64,000 nucleotides of DNA, taken from contig OX155979.1 of NCBI GenBank assembly GCA_944548615.1, forward strand, positions 13,197,766 through 13,261,765, given 5' to 3'. The notes below the pieces were generated by a model. That model saw only the letters and a list, made by a program, of their open reading frames with translations, was not told where the DNA came from and searched no databases. The stretch comes from Micropterix aruncella. Taxonomy: Eukaryota > Arthropoda > Insecta > Lepidoptera > Micropterigidae. Both the position numbers and the translations under genes were made by a program. Numbering within the stretch: the stretch's first letter is position 1; each line of letters starts with the position of its first letter. Below, in pieces: positions 22,112 through 34,055 of the stretch.

Positions 22112-23033
22112 TTAACCCTTTATAGTTTCATGTGACATTTCTGTAACAAACTACTAATATCCCCCTAAAATTCCCCTAAATAAGGCACTAAATTCATTTA
22201 GTTCATTTGAATCCGCTAGCACTACCGTACCCTACCACTTAGTATCGAGTAAAAATCATAGATAGCGTAACTAAGCAACTTATGTGAGTTTAAATGTTGC
22301 GCGTTGATGAAAGTGATAAATTAGAACTAAGGCAGGTGTTGAATGACTGATAAAAAAGAATAAAAAGTGTTTACAATTGTGTGGTTTTCGTGGAAACCTG
22401 TAGGTAAGAATATAATTTTATCCATTCTAAATTTCGAAGCAAAAGATGGCAAGTTAGGATGTTCTAACATTTACTGGAACGGACTATGGCAAATTCTCGG
22501 TTATTATACCGAAGAGTAAGGAAGGCAAAATATCTCAACGGCAAACAAATGTCTTCAACAGAATTTAGACTTGAGATAGGCGAGACCTTATGCGAGCTTG
22601 GCCTGAAGCCTAACATCAATAGTCGAAGGTCTTTATAAGACGAAATTCAAGCCAAAAAACATAAATGCTATGCGCAATATGTTCCTCCATTGGCAGTAAG
22701 GCAGGACCAGGTCGGTTATTGGGCGATTTGGGTTAAAAAAGGATACGTTGCAAGATTCCCAAGTGCACTGGCGTTTCACAAACAATTTGCGAAAAATGCA
22801 GTGTAGCATTATGCTATAATAAACAAAATAATTGTTTTAAATTTTTCCATATAACAAAATTGTTTTTTTATACGTTCAACTCAATGTTACAGTAATGTCA
22901 CATTCCCTTAAATGTCAAATGATTAATAATAAATATTTTTGAATTTCTGAGAAATACGTGTTTTTTTATTTGCCTAAACCTCTCATTATCTACATTATTT
23001 TTTGTTTGAAGATCTTGGGCTACAAAGGGTTAA
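22112..23033 (+). mobile_element. piggyBac-like element with transposase remnant
   Basis: 922 bp, TTAA both sides, with terminal repeats CCCTTTATAG and CCCTTTGTAG. The subterminal inverted repeat TGTGACA/TGTAACA is at bases 20-26 and 31-37, axis 28/29. It contains the C-terminal transposase piece described separately; the N-terminal and catalytic parts are deleted. Confidence 0.88.
22500..22860 (+). pseudogene. piggyBac transposase C-terminus with cysteine-rich domain
   Basis: Frames encode KYLNGKQMSSTEFRLEIGE, one stop, then YVPPLAVRQDQVGYWAIW. After a frameshift comes CKIPKCTGVSQTICEKC, ALCYNKQNNCF and FFH, the cysteine-rich DNA-binding domain of piggyBac transposases. The catalytic DDD core is absent, so it cannot be active. 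Confidence 0.9.
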
Positions 23034-23146
23034 TATTGTTTAACTTTACAAGATCTGATCTGGACGTATCAGCAAAGCTGCCTGTCCAGAATAAATAATA
23101 ATAGTAAATCTGCTGTCGCTGATTTGAATTTGTGAACTGCTCGTAC

Positions 23147-23285
23147 CTTGATGGGTTCCTTAGATCGTCTGTCTGTTGGTGTCGGTGATGATGAGGGTGC
23201 AGATCTCTTGGCGACAGGGGAAAATGCAGGAGTGTTGGAAGAACGCCGCTTTTCTGGCAATTTTGGAGGCGGAGGTGGCGGTAAC
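23147..23285 (-). CDS. Exon 6: Pro/Ser-rich linker
   Basis: Supplies the last base of codon 228 and residues 229-274, beginning LPPPPPPKLPEKRRSS and ending KEPIK. The acceptor is TTTGTTCAG and the donor is AAG then GTACGA. It is low complexity and probably disordered. A LINE 3' tail ends about 40 bp downstream of its donor. Confidence 0.8.
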
Positions 23286-23439
23286 CTGAACAAAGAAATA
23301 ACAATTATAAATACAAACGATGCTTCCATAGCACTGACCATCACTGGTGGCATAGTGGTAAGATTGCCTGATCTTGCATTGTAAGATTGCCTGATCTTGC
23401 ATCTATCAAACAACTGGAGGACAAACAATTAAAAAAAAA

Positions 23440-23560
23440 CATTAAGGAGATGCTGATAGGCCACCCTTTCTATAATCTGACCGAATTCGAGGGCCATGAC
23501 TTTGCAAATATTGTACCAATTTGAATGATATTATTATATATGTACTTTTAGTATCTAAAT
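23440..23560 (+). repeat. LINE 3' terminal scrap
   Basis: Encodes IKEMLIGHPFYNLTEF..DFANIVPI then a stop, like LINE ORF ends. Nothing else recognisable. Confidence 0.5.
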
Positions 23561-24067
23561 GTAAGATTTAGCTTTAGTTTGATCATTTAATAATTTACTT
23601 ACTACTATGGATGTTACTATGTACAGTTTTTAGTACGTATATATTCGATTTATTGACTATTTCAATTGTTAGCCTTCTGCTTTGATTATTCGACTTTTTA
23701 ACTGAGTATTTTAATTATTGTGTGTTTAGTAGGTAGCTAGGATAATAATGTATGTTAAGTAAAGATTAAAGTAGTAATGAGACTTACTGCTTAAAATACA
23801 AATATTTTGACACATCGAAGAGCGGTTTTTAGCCGCCAATTGGACACGACGTAAATGTAATGTAAGGTTCCAGGTTTGATTCGCAGCTGTCCCTATTTGC
23901 CACTGGGATAAAATTGACAGAATTGCATTACAATTCTGTCGATTGAATGCATTACCTAGGCACACACATGTTACAAGCACACATTATATAGACACTTCAT
24001 AGTAAGAGAGGTTGTAAGAGATTGTCTTGTGATAATAAACCCGCCCATTGCAAAATTTCAAAATAAA

Positions 24068-24378
24068 GGGCTCTCTAGACGATCAAGCATGCCAGTCAAG
24101 CATCGCATCGCGGACTGGAAGGGATCGTAAACTGCAGGAAACATGCTTTTTTTTTTAAATAATATTTAGCGAAAACGCCTATGTTTGTAGTTATATACCA
24201 GGGAGTCACGTCAATCATCAATCAATTACGTCTAATTAACGTGACTTCCTGGTATAAACTATAAAACTAGGCGGTTTTGGTAAATATTAAAAAAAAAATT
24301 GCATAATCCTGCGGTTTACGATCCCCTCCCAGCCCGCGACGCGATGCTTGACAAGCATGCTTGATCGTCTAGAGCCCC
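24068..24378. mobile_element. Foldback MITE, about 311 bp
   Basis: The ends are GGGCTCTCTAGACGATCAAG and the inverse of GGGGCTCTAGACGATCAAG. The two halves are complementary almost throughout, including CAGGGAGTCACGT against ACGTGACTTCCTG in the centre. No coding; superfamily undetermined. Confidence 0.75.
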
Positions 24379-24458
24379 TAACAAGAACAATAAATTAAAA
24401 AAATAAAAACACGACTGCCGGTACAAAAGTTTCACTTTGTATGTATAAGTGAACTACA

Positions 24459-24780
24459 GTAGAACTCCAATAATCCTAACCGATTGGGCCCGTACCCCAA
24501 TTCAAGTACGAAGTACGAAGATAATTAATGAAATTCAAATCAGATCTACGATCTACAATTCGTACATCTACGATCTTCGAATTATTAAATTTCAGTATAA
24601 GATACCCGAATTCTGTATAAGATAATTTTTCATGGTTTCCCATTGTTTTTCTATATTTCCTGGTGGTTTTTCTGTTTTCGTACATTTCTCCCATACTTTG
24701 ACAGCTAAAAACTTATAGTTGCGAAATTCGGGAGATCTTCGCGTTTTGACAGCCGGTGACGCGCCGATCCTCTCACGTGA
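24459..24780 (+). mobile_element. Possible pogo/Tigger-type end
   Basis: Begins CAGTAGAACTCCAATAATCC after TA, resembling Tigger termini. No matching right end is found. Confidence 0.35.
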
Positions 24781-24799
24781 TTGGTCGAGGCCGAAGTTT

Positions 24800-27430
24800 T
24801 GTATTTTTTTGTTGATTTAACGGCTTTAACCTTTCAGCCGCCGGCCCTCCAGAAAGCTATTGTACGCCCCGCGCCAGCCTGTTTTGAAAAGAAGGGCGAG
24901 CGCCGCGCTGTGTTTATACTAAGTATTTTCCATATTACCACCATATCGATCAAAACCACTAAATATCTATTAATGAATTGCCTAACTTATTTACTTGTTA
25001 ACCTATTTATCAAAATTTCACAGTGATAGCCAAGGTCGTTTGATCAGAATAATGATTTATTCAAACGAGTGTCATTTTCTCCCGAACGCAAATAAAACAC
25101 CCACAATTAATTGTTTGAGCATATTTTTTCACTTTTTTTTAAATTATCAGAAAGTTAAATAAATTCTCTTTAGAATAAAAATAAAATCGTATAACATTAT
25201 AGTACTAATAAGTAGTGTAATATTAATTTCAATTTGTCAATATTTTTGGTTTTACTTTTTCCGGCGGAGTTTACGTGACTCAAAACATAGGGTGTTTGTA
25301 AACGATCGATATATTATTTTAGTTAGACTCTCTGTAATGCCTCTGAAATCTTGAAACTAAACATAACGGCTACCAAGACAAAGTTTTACTAGGTAATCTA
25401 CCTAGTAAAATCCCTTTTTATCCCCAACTATATACCCATTTATTTCGTATTTTTAATACCAATTTCGTTGAATAGCTAGGTAGCTACAAAACACTACCCA
25501 GAAACAGTTTTCTCAAAGTAATTAGTAAGGGTGTGTTATGATTATCCATAAAAATATAATTTTCGAAAAATTTCATCAATATAATTATAGCTATTTTTGA
25601 AAAAAAAAATACCTAGGTATTTTCCAATAAAATTAAAGTATAGTAAAAGTATAAGTGTAATTATTATTAATAATATTAATAAGGGAATATAGTATATAAT
25701 ATATAAATTATTAAAAAATTTGTACCTAGGTACTTCCTGGGTAGGTACTTTTTTACTTATAGCTTGCAACTATCCCACATTTTGTGTAAAACCATCATTC
25801 GTAAATAAATAAAACAGGTGTAAAAGAATCACACCGTTCATATTTTAGCGCTTAATTTATTAGTAGCCATGCTTCTAGTAACTGACTATAATATACCTGC
25901 AAAAGGCGATTCAAAAGGCCACTCCTTTTTTTAGGTTACTCAAGCAAGTCGAATCGTAATGTCTAACATCTGTTTGTCACTTCCCACGCGACCGACCGAT
26001 ACAATGACGAAGCCCTATGAAGGTCGAAGCATCGATATCCCTGCGTTGGGACGAAGGGTCTGTACTCTGTTTCCAAAACTTTAATCTGCAACAACTCTTA
26101 CTTCGTCAATCATTTCTTTTAAATTTGTCCTTTTTAATTAGACACCGTGTCACATTGGACTTGCGTTAACGTATTAGAATCATTGTCAACGTTTTAAGAA
26201 ATATATTTTCATTAGGGTTACTTATTGTACTCATCTATATTTACGAACACTAGCGTATTATTAGTCTACTGATTATTATTTTTCATCATTGTAAACAAAA
26301 TATTTTACCAGTAATTATTGTCGTGATATTTTGAGATTTAGTTATTTCATAATTTTATATTAATTCTTATCTTGATTAAGTAGATAACAAAAATACAACT
26401 TACTGTTACCGTTTTAGATTTATTTTACTATACGAATATAAGACAGGTACTCAATGACGATTGTTTGATAGTGATAGTTAAGTACCAATAATAAATATAA
26501 AGTTTACATTCAAAAATGTCAACATATCTTACAATTATAACTCACCAGGTTGACTTTCTGAGATGACACGAAATATTCGGCAACTCAGAAATAATGTCCA
26601 TATAAAATTTAGCTTAAAAGTCTGAAAGAGATCAAGAGCAACAAATAACATCGTGATTTATGTCATATAAAATTTATTAAAGAAAACATTTATTCCCAAA
26701 TAATTCCACTGACCGCTGGCAAATGAAAGTCCTAGAAATTGCATGGATACTATAAACATTACTTTTTAACTTATGGTTAGTAGTTTTAGAATTATAAATA
26801 AAGTAATTTAAAATATTCATATTATAATTTAAAACTATGATCTCAAGTATATTATCGAGTTCATTATTTGATTTGGTGTAAAAACAATTATTTATTCGTT
26901 ATTGTCCGTAACAAAAACAATAATATGTACAAAAATGTTGTATTTACTATTTATGGCTTTAATTGAACTTCATTTGTTTCTCAGTACAATGACAGAAGGT
27001 AGGTCTACTTTTGTAACTCGATTTTGACGAACTTTTACATAACCAATTATTTTTAAATTTTACATACATAAAAAGTTCCGATGACAATACAATATTCTAT
27101 AGGTAAAATAATAAAATACATGTCGGGTGTTTGAATACCTACAACATTTTAAGGGGGTTATTATTTATGAAACATTGACAAGTAGGACTGCTAGTATTAG
27201 GATTATAGAATTATAAAGCACCATTGATAATGAAAATATAAAAATTACCCACAAAAAGCAGTAACTTATACTTACATATTATATTTAAAGCGACCTGATT
27301 GTAGACGAAAATACACAATACCTTCTAACGAATAGAATACATTCGTAACCAAAATTCTTTTATACCCTTCCGAGACTCATTGACATGGTTATCTAGGCGA
27401 CTATTTTGACTATGGTTATCCAGGCGACTT
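24800..27430. other. Mostly unique, AT-rich intron
   Basis: No gene or repeat that I can name. There are short AT-rich runs at 25550-25720 and a tandem TATGGTTATC..GGCGAC near 27385-27430. The open frames are low complexity. Confidence 0.6.
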
Positions 27431-27720
27431 GATTGCGTTGGACGTGATATTTTACTAAACAAACTAAATCATTATGGAGTTAGAGAGGACTGCTTAAAAT
27501 GGTTTGATTCATATTTGAAAAATAGAACTTTAATCGTGGAAATTACACATTGTCAAAATCAAAACATTACGAAACACTGTTCGATTGCTTTAATTAATAA
27601 ATTTGGTGTCCCGCAGGGTTCAATTTTGGGCCCTATTCTATTTTTAGTTTATGTAAATGATTTACCAATGTATTTCAAAGATATATTTCCAGCACAGCCA
27701 GATACAGACCTTATAGGTCT
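27430..27720 (+). pseudogene. LINE reverse transcriptase scrap
   Basis: Encodes GRDILLNKLNHYGVREDCLK, WFDSYLKNRT and FGVPQGSILGPILFLVYVND, the RT region before the catalytic FADD. Truncated on both sides. Confidence 0.82.
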
Positions 27721-28959
27721 AGTTGGTTGTACGACTTCGCCTCATTTCGGATATGCTAGCACATTTATATGCATAGAGCTATGTTTTTTCCTCTATACTA
27801 ATGTTTATTTTTAAAGATTCTGCATATAAGATAGTATGTATGTCCATGTCTCTTTTTTTGTACATTACTTTAACAGTTTGGAAACGCGTGGTCTGGTGGT
27901 TAACGCTGGCGATACCGTTACATGTCAAAATCATAAATACGGACTTTACGAATTGCCGCAGATCCTTGCTCGCCGAAATTGCCTATACAATACTGTACCT
28001 CTAATCTCTCTTTGGAATTCTCAAATCAAAAATCTATGACATCAAGGAATTTTAAGACTCAAAAATGAAGATACAAGTTTAGTATTTATTGGAGAGTAAA
28101 AGACGTAAGCTTGATTCTATACATAAAACTATAGTTAAAAACTTTAAAAATGTAGACTCCATTTTTTTTATATTTTATCAAATACTTTTTGTTTATGTAC
28201 TTAAAAAACTGTTAAAAATCGTATGCAGGTTATTTTTCGTAAACTTTTGTTACAAAGAAATGGAAATAATAAAAAAATATATATCCTCGGAAATTGAATA
28301 TCCTGGGAAACAAAGTTTGAATTAAAAAAAAATATAGCGATATTAACTCACTTTTTTATGTTAAAAAATATTTCGTTAAAAAAATAAATAAAAAAAAACT
28401 TTCTTGTAATCATTATGTAACAAATATAAAACATCCTCTATAGTCGCGATGTGTTTGGTCGTTGCTACAGTAAGTTAAAGTTTTCCAGGAAATTACTTGT
28501 GAAACGTCAGATTAATTTAAGTATATGTAATCTAGACTAAATTTCCAATAACATGATATTTAATTTATTATAAATTATTTGAAAAAATACGAGATTTTAC
28601 TCAATAAACGGCTTGCTTGTGTTAACTGTTCCAAGGAACCGGCATTGAATCGCGAATAATACCCATTGTTACTTCCTATTTCGGAGATTTGAAGGTTTAT
28701 ATATGATAATAATATATTTAAATAATATTAAAACAACATCTACTTACATTATTTCTGGTATCCACAACACAAATCACTAATACAGATACTCTAGGAACGA
28801 CTTTAAACGTTGCCGTCCGAAGAAATTATGATGTACGCATTTCAGGGTCGGTTTAGGCATCTCAAAAATGATATTTTGTAAACTGCGATATTTCTTTCGG
28901 TTGCTAGTTTTATTGGCAAGCGGCTGTACTTAAATTTATTACGCTGGTGTAAACCATTA

Positions 28960-29076
28960 GGTAGAAAAAAAATAAAAATCAGCGCCGCATCTGCTGTCAC
29001 AGACGGTGTGACGCCGGCGCTGAGGGACAAAAATCGTCTGGCACAGCGTATGTGACGGCGGCGCTCTAAGAGTTAA
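28960..29076 (-). mobile_element. TTAA element end (family M)
   Basis: Reading inward from TTAA at 29073-29076, GTCACA-type inverted repeats occur near base 29 (CACA/TGTG) and base 73 (GTCACA, 5-base spacer, TGTGAC), inside direct repeats of AGCGCCG spaced 44 bp. The left end is unresolved. Confidence 0.5.
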
Positions 29077-29440
29077 AGGCCGTCTGAACGGGGACGATCG
29101 GCGATCATTGCGCAATCTTGTCCTTTTACGATTCAAGATGCGGCGAAGGCGGTTGTGCGAGTTTGGTGGTGGAAGTTGGCAGCCTCCATAATGGCGATAA
29201 TGCCCTAGATTTACCGCCGGGCGGTTATATTTTTTATGTCAAGTGTGCGTGACTGATCTGTTTGGCGGCACCTCTGTACCTCTGTTTTTTTCGTATTATA
29301 ACTGCTGCTTAATTAAGTGACGAGATCGTCACGGAATGAGATGGGATTTGCCTCCACGTCAAGGAATTTGCCTTCATATCCGGAATTGCGACTTTTATTT
29401 GGCTGGAGCACAAGTGACACGCCGATAAGGCGGGAGCTGA

Positions 29441-31186
29441 ATGAGGGGTGCTTGCGGGGCGATTAAACGCGAATATTATATATCCCATCCGGACACTATG
29501 ACATTTAATGGCGAAACTTTCAAAGGAGACATAGAAATTTCTAAAGCCTTCGCAGAGTATTTTAAAACGGTATACAGCAGTACTGAGCCCCTGCTTAATG
29601 TAGATGCGCTCATTTGTGATACCGACAGTAATGGACCTGTCTTAGACATCCCACAGGTGACTTCGAATGAGATAAATCGCGCATTTTCGAAAATGAGTTT
29701 CAAAAAATCACTGGGTCCTGATAACATTCCACCTTTCCTAGTTAAACACTGCGCGATGGCCCTACAAGGACCTTTATCACATATTTTCAATATTAGCCTA
29801 AAATCACATTGCTTTCCGCTCAAATGGCAGGTTACTCGTATTACACCCGTTCATAAAAGTGGTCCTAAGAACGTAATCGAGAACTACCGGCCCGTCAGCG
29901 TTGGGTGTACATTTGCAAAATTATTCGAGTCTATTTTACACGAACGTATTTACTCATTCGCAGACACCTGGTTGTCGGAAAGCCAGCATGGATTCAGAAA
30001 GAAAAGGTCAACATGCACCAATTTATTGTCATTGACAGAGTATGCCACTACCGCCCTGGACCGTGGCCTCCAAGTAGATGTTATATACTTGGACATGGCC
30101 AAGGCATTTGACAGGGTTAACAGAGACATCCTCTTACAGAAGCTTTTTGACTTCGGTTTCTCTAAACATCTTGTGAAGTTCTTCGCAAGCTATTTCAAAA
30201 ACAGGAGACAATTAGTCAGCTTTGGTTCCTCCGAGTCAGCCCTCTTTAAGGTTCATTCGGGGGTGCCGCAAGGTGCGAATCTCTCTACGATTTTGATTTT
30301 CATTAATGATTTACCTAAATTTGTAAAATATAGTCACTGCTCACTATTCGCTGATGACGTGAAAATTTTTCATCAAATAACAGATGCTCGAGAAGCGGAA
30401 ATATTACAGCAAGATATAGATGCTCTTTCAAGATGGGGCTCTGTCAATGACATGGAATTCAACACTAACAAGTGCTCTGTTTTAACCATCACTAAGAAGA
30501 AAACACCTTGCTTTTTCCCATACACAATAAACGGGTCAATTTTAAAAAGGTCAACCGAGGTGAGGGACCTGGGAATTACATTTGATACACAGTTGAACTT
30601 CCGTGCACACATTACAAATATTTGCAATCGTGCTAGCAAAATGGTCGGTTTTGTTATTCGCATATGCAAACAGTTTAATAATATTCATGTAATGTTTCTA
30701 CTATATAATTGTTTAGTCCGTAGCATACTTGAATATAACTCGGTCATCTGGTGTACAAGTGAAAACAAATACATTCAGATGGTAGAGCGTATTCAAAGAA
30801 AATTTTTAAGATATATTTATTACAGAAAATACAATATTTATCCATACTTATTTCCGTCAGATTTTGTGCTAGGAATGGTAGGATACAACAGTCTTGAAAC
30901 TCGTCGATATATTTCACTAATTATATTTGCATATAAACTTATTCAAGGAACGATTTATTTGCCAGAGATACTATGTAACTTTGAATTGTACGTACCGGTA
31001 AATTACACAGCGAGGAGATCGCATCTATTGTATAATGTGCCGTACCACCGTACAAATATTTTTGTAGACAGGCCAGTGGGAAGGGTTATAGCTCTTCTTA
31101 ATTCCTTACCCACTGAAATAGATATCTTTTGTACATCCCTTTGGCAGCTAAAAAGGCATCTCCCTGCTATCTCATGTTTATCATAA
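29441..31186 (+). CDS. Non-LTR retrotransposon reverse transcriptase, open 581 codons
   Basis: RT motifs occur in order: SLGPDNIPPFLVK (residues about 91-103), NYRPVSVGCTFAKLFE (148-163), QHGFRKKRST, VIYLDMAKAFDRVN (first catalytic Asp), GVPQGANLSTILIFINDLP, SLFADDVKIF (FADD) and VRDLGITFDTQLNF. The post-RT region ends in WQLKRHLPAI. No endonuclease precedes it, so the element is 5'-truncated, and the GVPQG motif seems two residues short of the usual length. The 3' tail of AATAAATAAATAA type runs to about 31375. Probably dead but recent. Confidence 0.9.
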   Translation: MRGACGAIKREYYISHPDTMTFNGETFKGDIEISKAFAEYFKTVYSSTEPLLNVDALICDTDSNGPVLDIPQVTSNEINRAFSKMSFKKSLGPDNIPPFLVKHCAMALQGPLSHIFNISLKSHCFPLKWQVTRITPVHKSGPKNVIENYRPVSVGCTFAKLFESILHERIYSFADTWLSESQHGFRKKRSTCTNLLSLTEYATTALDRGLQVDVIYLDMAKAFDRVNRDILLQKLFDFGFSKHLVKFFASYFKNRRQLVSFGSSESALFKVHSGVPQGANLSTILIFINDLPKFVKYSHCSLFADDVKIFHQITDAREAEILQQDIDALSRWGSVNDMEFNTNKCSVLTITKKKTPCFFPYTINGSILKRSTEVRDLGITFDTQLNFRAHITNICNRASKMVGFVIRICKQFNNIHVMFLLYNCLVRSILEYNSVIWCTSENKYIQMVERIQRKFLRYIYYRKYNIYPYLFPSDFVLGMVGYNSLETRRYISLIIFAYKLIQGTIYLPEILCNFELYVPVNYTARRSHLLYNVPYHRTNIFVDRPVGRVIALLNSLPTEIDIFCTSLWQLKRHLPAISCLS

Positions 31187-31984
31187 TCTGTCTTTCATTT
31201 AGTTTTATATTTTTATGTTTTTTTCTTGTTCAATGTTAGCATTAATTTAGTTATTTAGTCATTTATTTTTAGACTTACACTCCAACTTTCATATTCAAGG
31301 GCGAATTGGATTCATCTGTAATGCCCTTGAATACTATTTGAAACTAATAAATAAATAAAATAAATAATAAATATTTCACATAACCTTGTGTTTTTTTTTG
31401 TGTGCCTTAGTCTTTTGTGCGTCTGAGGAAGAAGGATTTTCTGGGGGCCAAATCCAGTGCCCATCAATATTTAGCCCACTCTCTGAGATCGTTTTTTTTT
31501 TGAGGTTAACTTTTCTTTTTCTTTTTCAAAATTTCTTTTTGGTATAATTTTTGTGAAATTAGTTTCCGTCTTTACCTTTAAAAGACAGGTGGCGTCCTTA
31601 TAAATTCATTCTTTTGGGTTTTGGTGGATTCTGCCATGTTTCCTCCAAACACGGTAGATTATAAATTTAAGGTTATAATATTAACATTTATTAAATGTAA
31701 AGGCTGTACATGAGTGTACATAGTGTAATTAAATGTAGGTAATTGTAGTAGGTAGTGTAATTAAATGTAATTAAATCCTTTTATATAATCAAACACTTCG
31801 TATAATTTATTTTGCCAAAAGAATATTCCAAATAATAATATGTCTTTTCGTTACTAGGCCTACGAGATCTATTCCTGATGGATGCGGATAGGAAGGACCA
31901 AAAAAAAACCTAAACTGTCAAATGATGAAATGTCAACACGCACCGCGTAACACGGCGATTTATATTAGACACTTCTGTCCCTCA

Positions 31985-32110
31985 CTATGACCCTCGGGAG
32001 GATCATACGATTCTAACAATACGACACACTTCTACATCGGTTGAAGCGTTTAAAAGTTATGGTAGAATAAAGAAACAGAAAACATACATAGAGGAATCCT
32101 GAACACATAA
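31985..32110 (+). repeat. Target repeat P, copy 1
   Basis: Holds ATTCTAACAATACGACACAC to AAAGTTATGGTAGAATAAAG, which recurs around the insertions at 33148-34790 and at 57582-57628. It is useful as an empty-site reference. Confidence 0.5.
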
Positions 32111-32430
32111 CACTCTTTTTGGGCAACCGAGTAAAAACAGAAAACGCATGGCTTGAAATTGCGAGCCTTTCGAGACTCGCAGGGCCGGCTCGCACAGCTC
32201 CTACTCATTGTGAGCCGCTCACTGATGCACTTCAATCGAGCCGCTCACTTCGCTAACAAGTCGATACGAGGCATAAGAAGTCTCGCATATAGAGCAACGA
32301 TATTAAATTGCTATTATATAAAATTGGTGTCTTCCCTGGAACAGGCGCTACCTGCGTTAGGAGTGACGTACAATCATTGTTCTTAAATTTTTCTTATGTA
32401 TTTTCTCGAATAAATAAATAAATGACTTAC

Positions 32431-32540
32431 TTAGGCTTCTTAGCGTTTCTGGCTGCTTTTTCCTTCTCCGCCTCTTTCTCTTTCTCTCGTTCTCTTTTTA
32501 GTGAATTACGCATCTGCAGCAGAGTAGGTTGTGGAGAAGC
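32431..32540 (-). CDS. Exon 5: charged helix
   Basis: Encodes residues 192-227 plus two bases of codon 228. It has the highly charged run LKREREKEKEAEKEKAARN, probably a long single helix or coiled coil. The acceptor is TTTGTAG and the donor is GTAAGTC. It ends after AA of a Lys codon that exon 6 completes with G, a phase match that supports both exons. Confidence 0.82.
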
Positions 32541-32799
32541 CTACAAAGAAGAAGATTATATTAGGTTGTACCACTTCAGCAAGAAGATATTAAAAGGAAT
32601 AAAAACACAACTGCCGTTACAAAAATTGAACTACTGTATTTATAACAACTTGTTTTTACGGTTTTAATGAAATATTTGTTGTTTATGTATTTATCCATTT
32701 AGATACAAACATATTTTCGGAAGGTACTCAATCAGACCAGTCCCATGATACTGATATATTTATGTCAATTTATTGACATTTGGAGATTTGATCCTCTAT

Positions 32800-33147
32800 G
32801 CATTTTTAGAATTGGTCAGTTGATAGCACTTTAGGATAACACCTAATCGTGATTTGCAATCGCCAAAGCCTTGCCAGACTCATTTGAAGTGCATCAGAGT
32901 TATTAGCATTAAACGAATTATAAAACAATGCGCACTGTTTAACGTAGGCTAAACCGCAGCTGCATTCGACTTTATACACACCTGGAGTTTGCAGTGGTAT
33001 TACATCCTTTACAGGCCTCAAAAATCACTCGGCACTATATCAGGTGCTACAAATTTCACGCGGTAATTCGTTTCTATCCTATTTATAATGTCAAACAACC
33101 GCGATAGTCTTCGATTTTATATTTGCTTGATATTTAGACAGTTTACC
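32800..33147 (-). pseudogene. Penelope-like element fragment (GIY-YIG region)
   Basis: The minus strand encodes KDVIPLQTPGVYKVECSCG then LAYV, the start of a GIY-YIG nuclease as in Penelope elements, preceded by IINRIETNYRVKF-type sequence. The rest is lost. Confidence 0.65.
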
Positions 33148-33161
33148 ATATGACACTCAAG

Positions 33162-34001
33162 GTACCGGAGCCGGCGTCTTCTCAAATGATCTAAACATCA
33201 AAATATCAACTACCCTAGGCAACTTAAATACGATCTTCCAAGCAGAATGCATTGGCATCACCAGAGCAGCACAGGCAGTTGCAGCAAAAGATGTCGGAGA
33301 CCTAAGTTTGAAATTTGTCTCCGACAGTGCCTCCGTGCTACAAGGAATGAATGCTGTACTGGAATGCCACAATGCACTTCAATCCATTGCAGGGTCAAAT
33401 AGTGACCCTGCAATGAATTAAAGGGCACAGCGACTCACTGGGCAACGACGCGGCAGACGAACTGGCCAAAAGGGGATCAAAGGAAATAGTATATGGACCG
33501 GAACCCTCGATGCTCATACCCCAGGCCCAAATAAAAACACGGCTACGCAGGAACACCGACGAAACCCACCTTAAAGAATGGAAAAAAAACGCAGGATGCA
33601 GGCAAACAAAGAACGAGGTTCCGGAAGCGTCTAAAAAACTTGCCCGCAACCTCACCAGATTAAAAAGGGACAAAATCCGTAAAGTCATAGGTACTATGCC
33701 AGGCCACTGTCCCCTAAACAAACACCTGTTTACCATAGGTGTGACAGATAGCAGAGGATGCATGGAGGAAGAAGAAACGCCACAGCATGTGCTCATGGAA
33801 TGCAGGAGCATGGCAGAGCAACGGGCAAAAATACTACAATCTCCAGCATCCGTCCCGGAGGCCTGTAGCAACCCAAACAGGCTGCTAACCTTCTGGGAGA
33901 GCCTGGGTTGGCTGGAGTAACATAAATAGAAACATGAGCCACGCACAACGGCCCAATCAAGAGGCCAAGTGAGGGAAATAGCCCAGGAAAACTAACTAAC
34001 T
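33162..34001 (+). pseudogene. 5'-truncated LINE: RNase H region, second copy
   Basis: Same family as 15333-16028. It starts within RNase H (GTGAGVFSNDL), and encodes FQAECIGITRAAQ and FVSDSASVL. A 2-bp deletion near 33403 relative to the other copy breaks the frame, and the rest is open to 33920. Duplications ATATGACACTCAAG are at 33148-33161 and 34002-34015; the tail is CTAACTAACT. Confidence 0.88.
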
Positions 34002-34055
34002 ATATGACACTCAAGATGACATAACGAGTCTAACAATACCATACTTCTAAATCGG

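Larger units (their letters stand above)
20045..23105 (+). pseudogene. LINE C-terminal region and 3' end with two TTAA insertions
   Basis: Encodes PGITITDDLKREKHI, IYKAYVRPILEYGYQIWNP, NRNYEDRLKLLGITTLKQR, and after the first insertion VDMWNKLPVEVISA..FKNRLDLYLKTC and a stop near 22092. One frameshift lies near 20315. The tail is AATAAATAATAATAG. Insertions occupy 20561-21974 and 22112-23033. Confidence 0.85.

Noticed and set aside
27880..27965. tRNA-like A box (TGGTCTGGTGG) suggesting a SINE head or tRNA
   Set aside because: No B box or cloverleaf could be drawn and no second copy is in the window; too weak to list.
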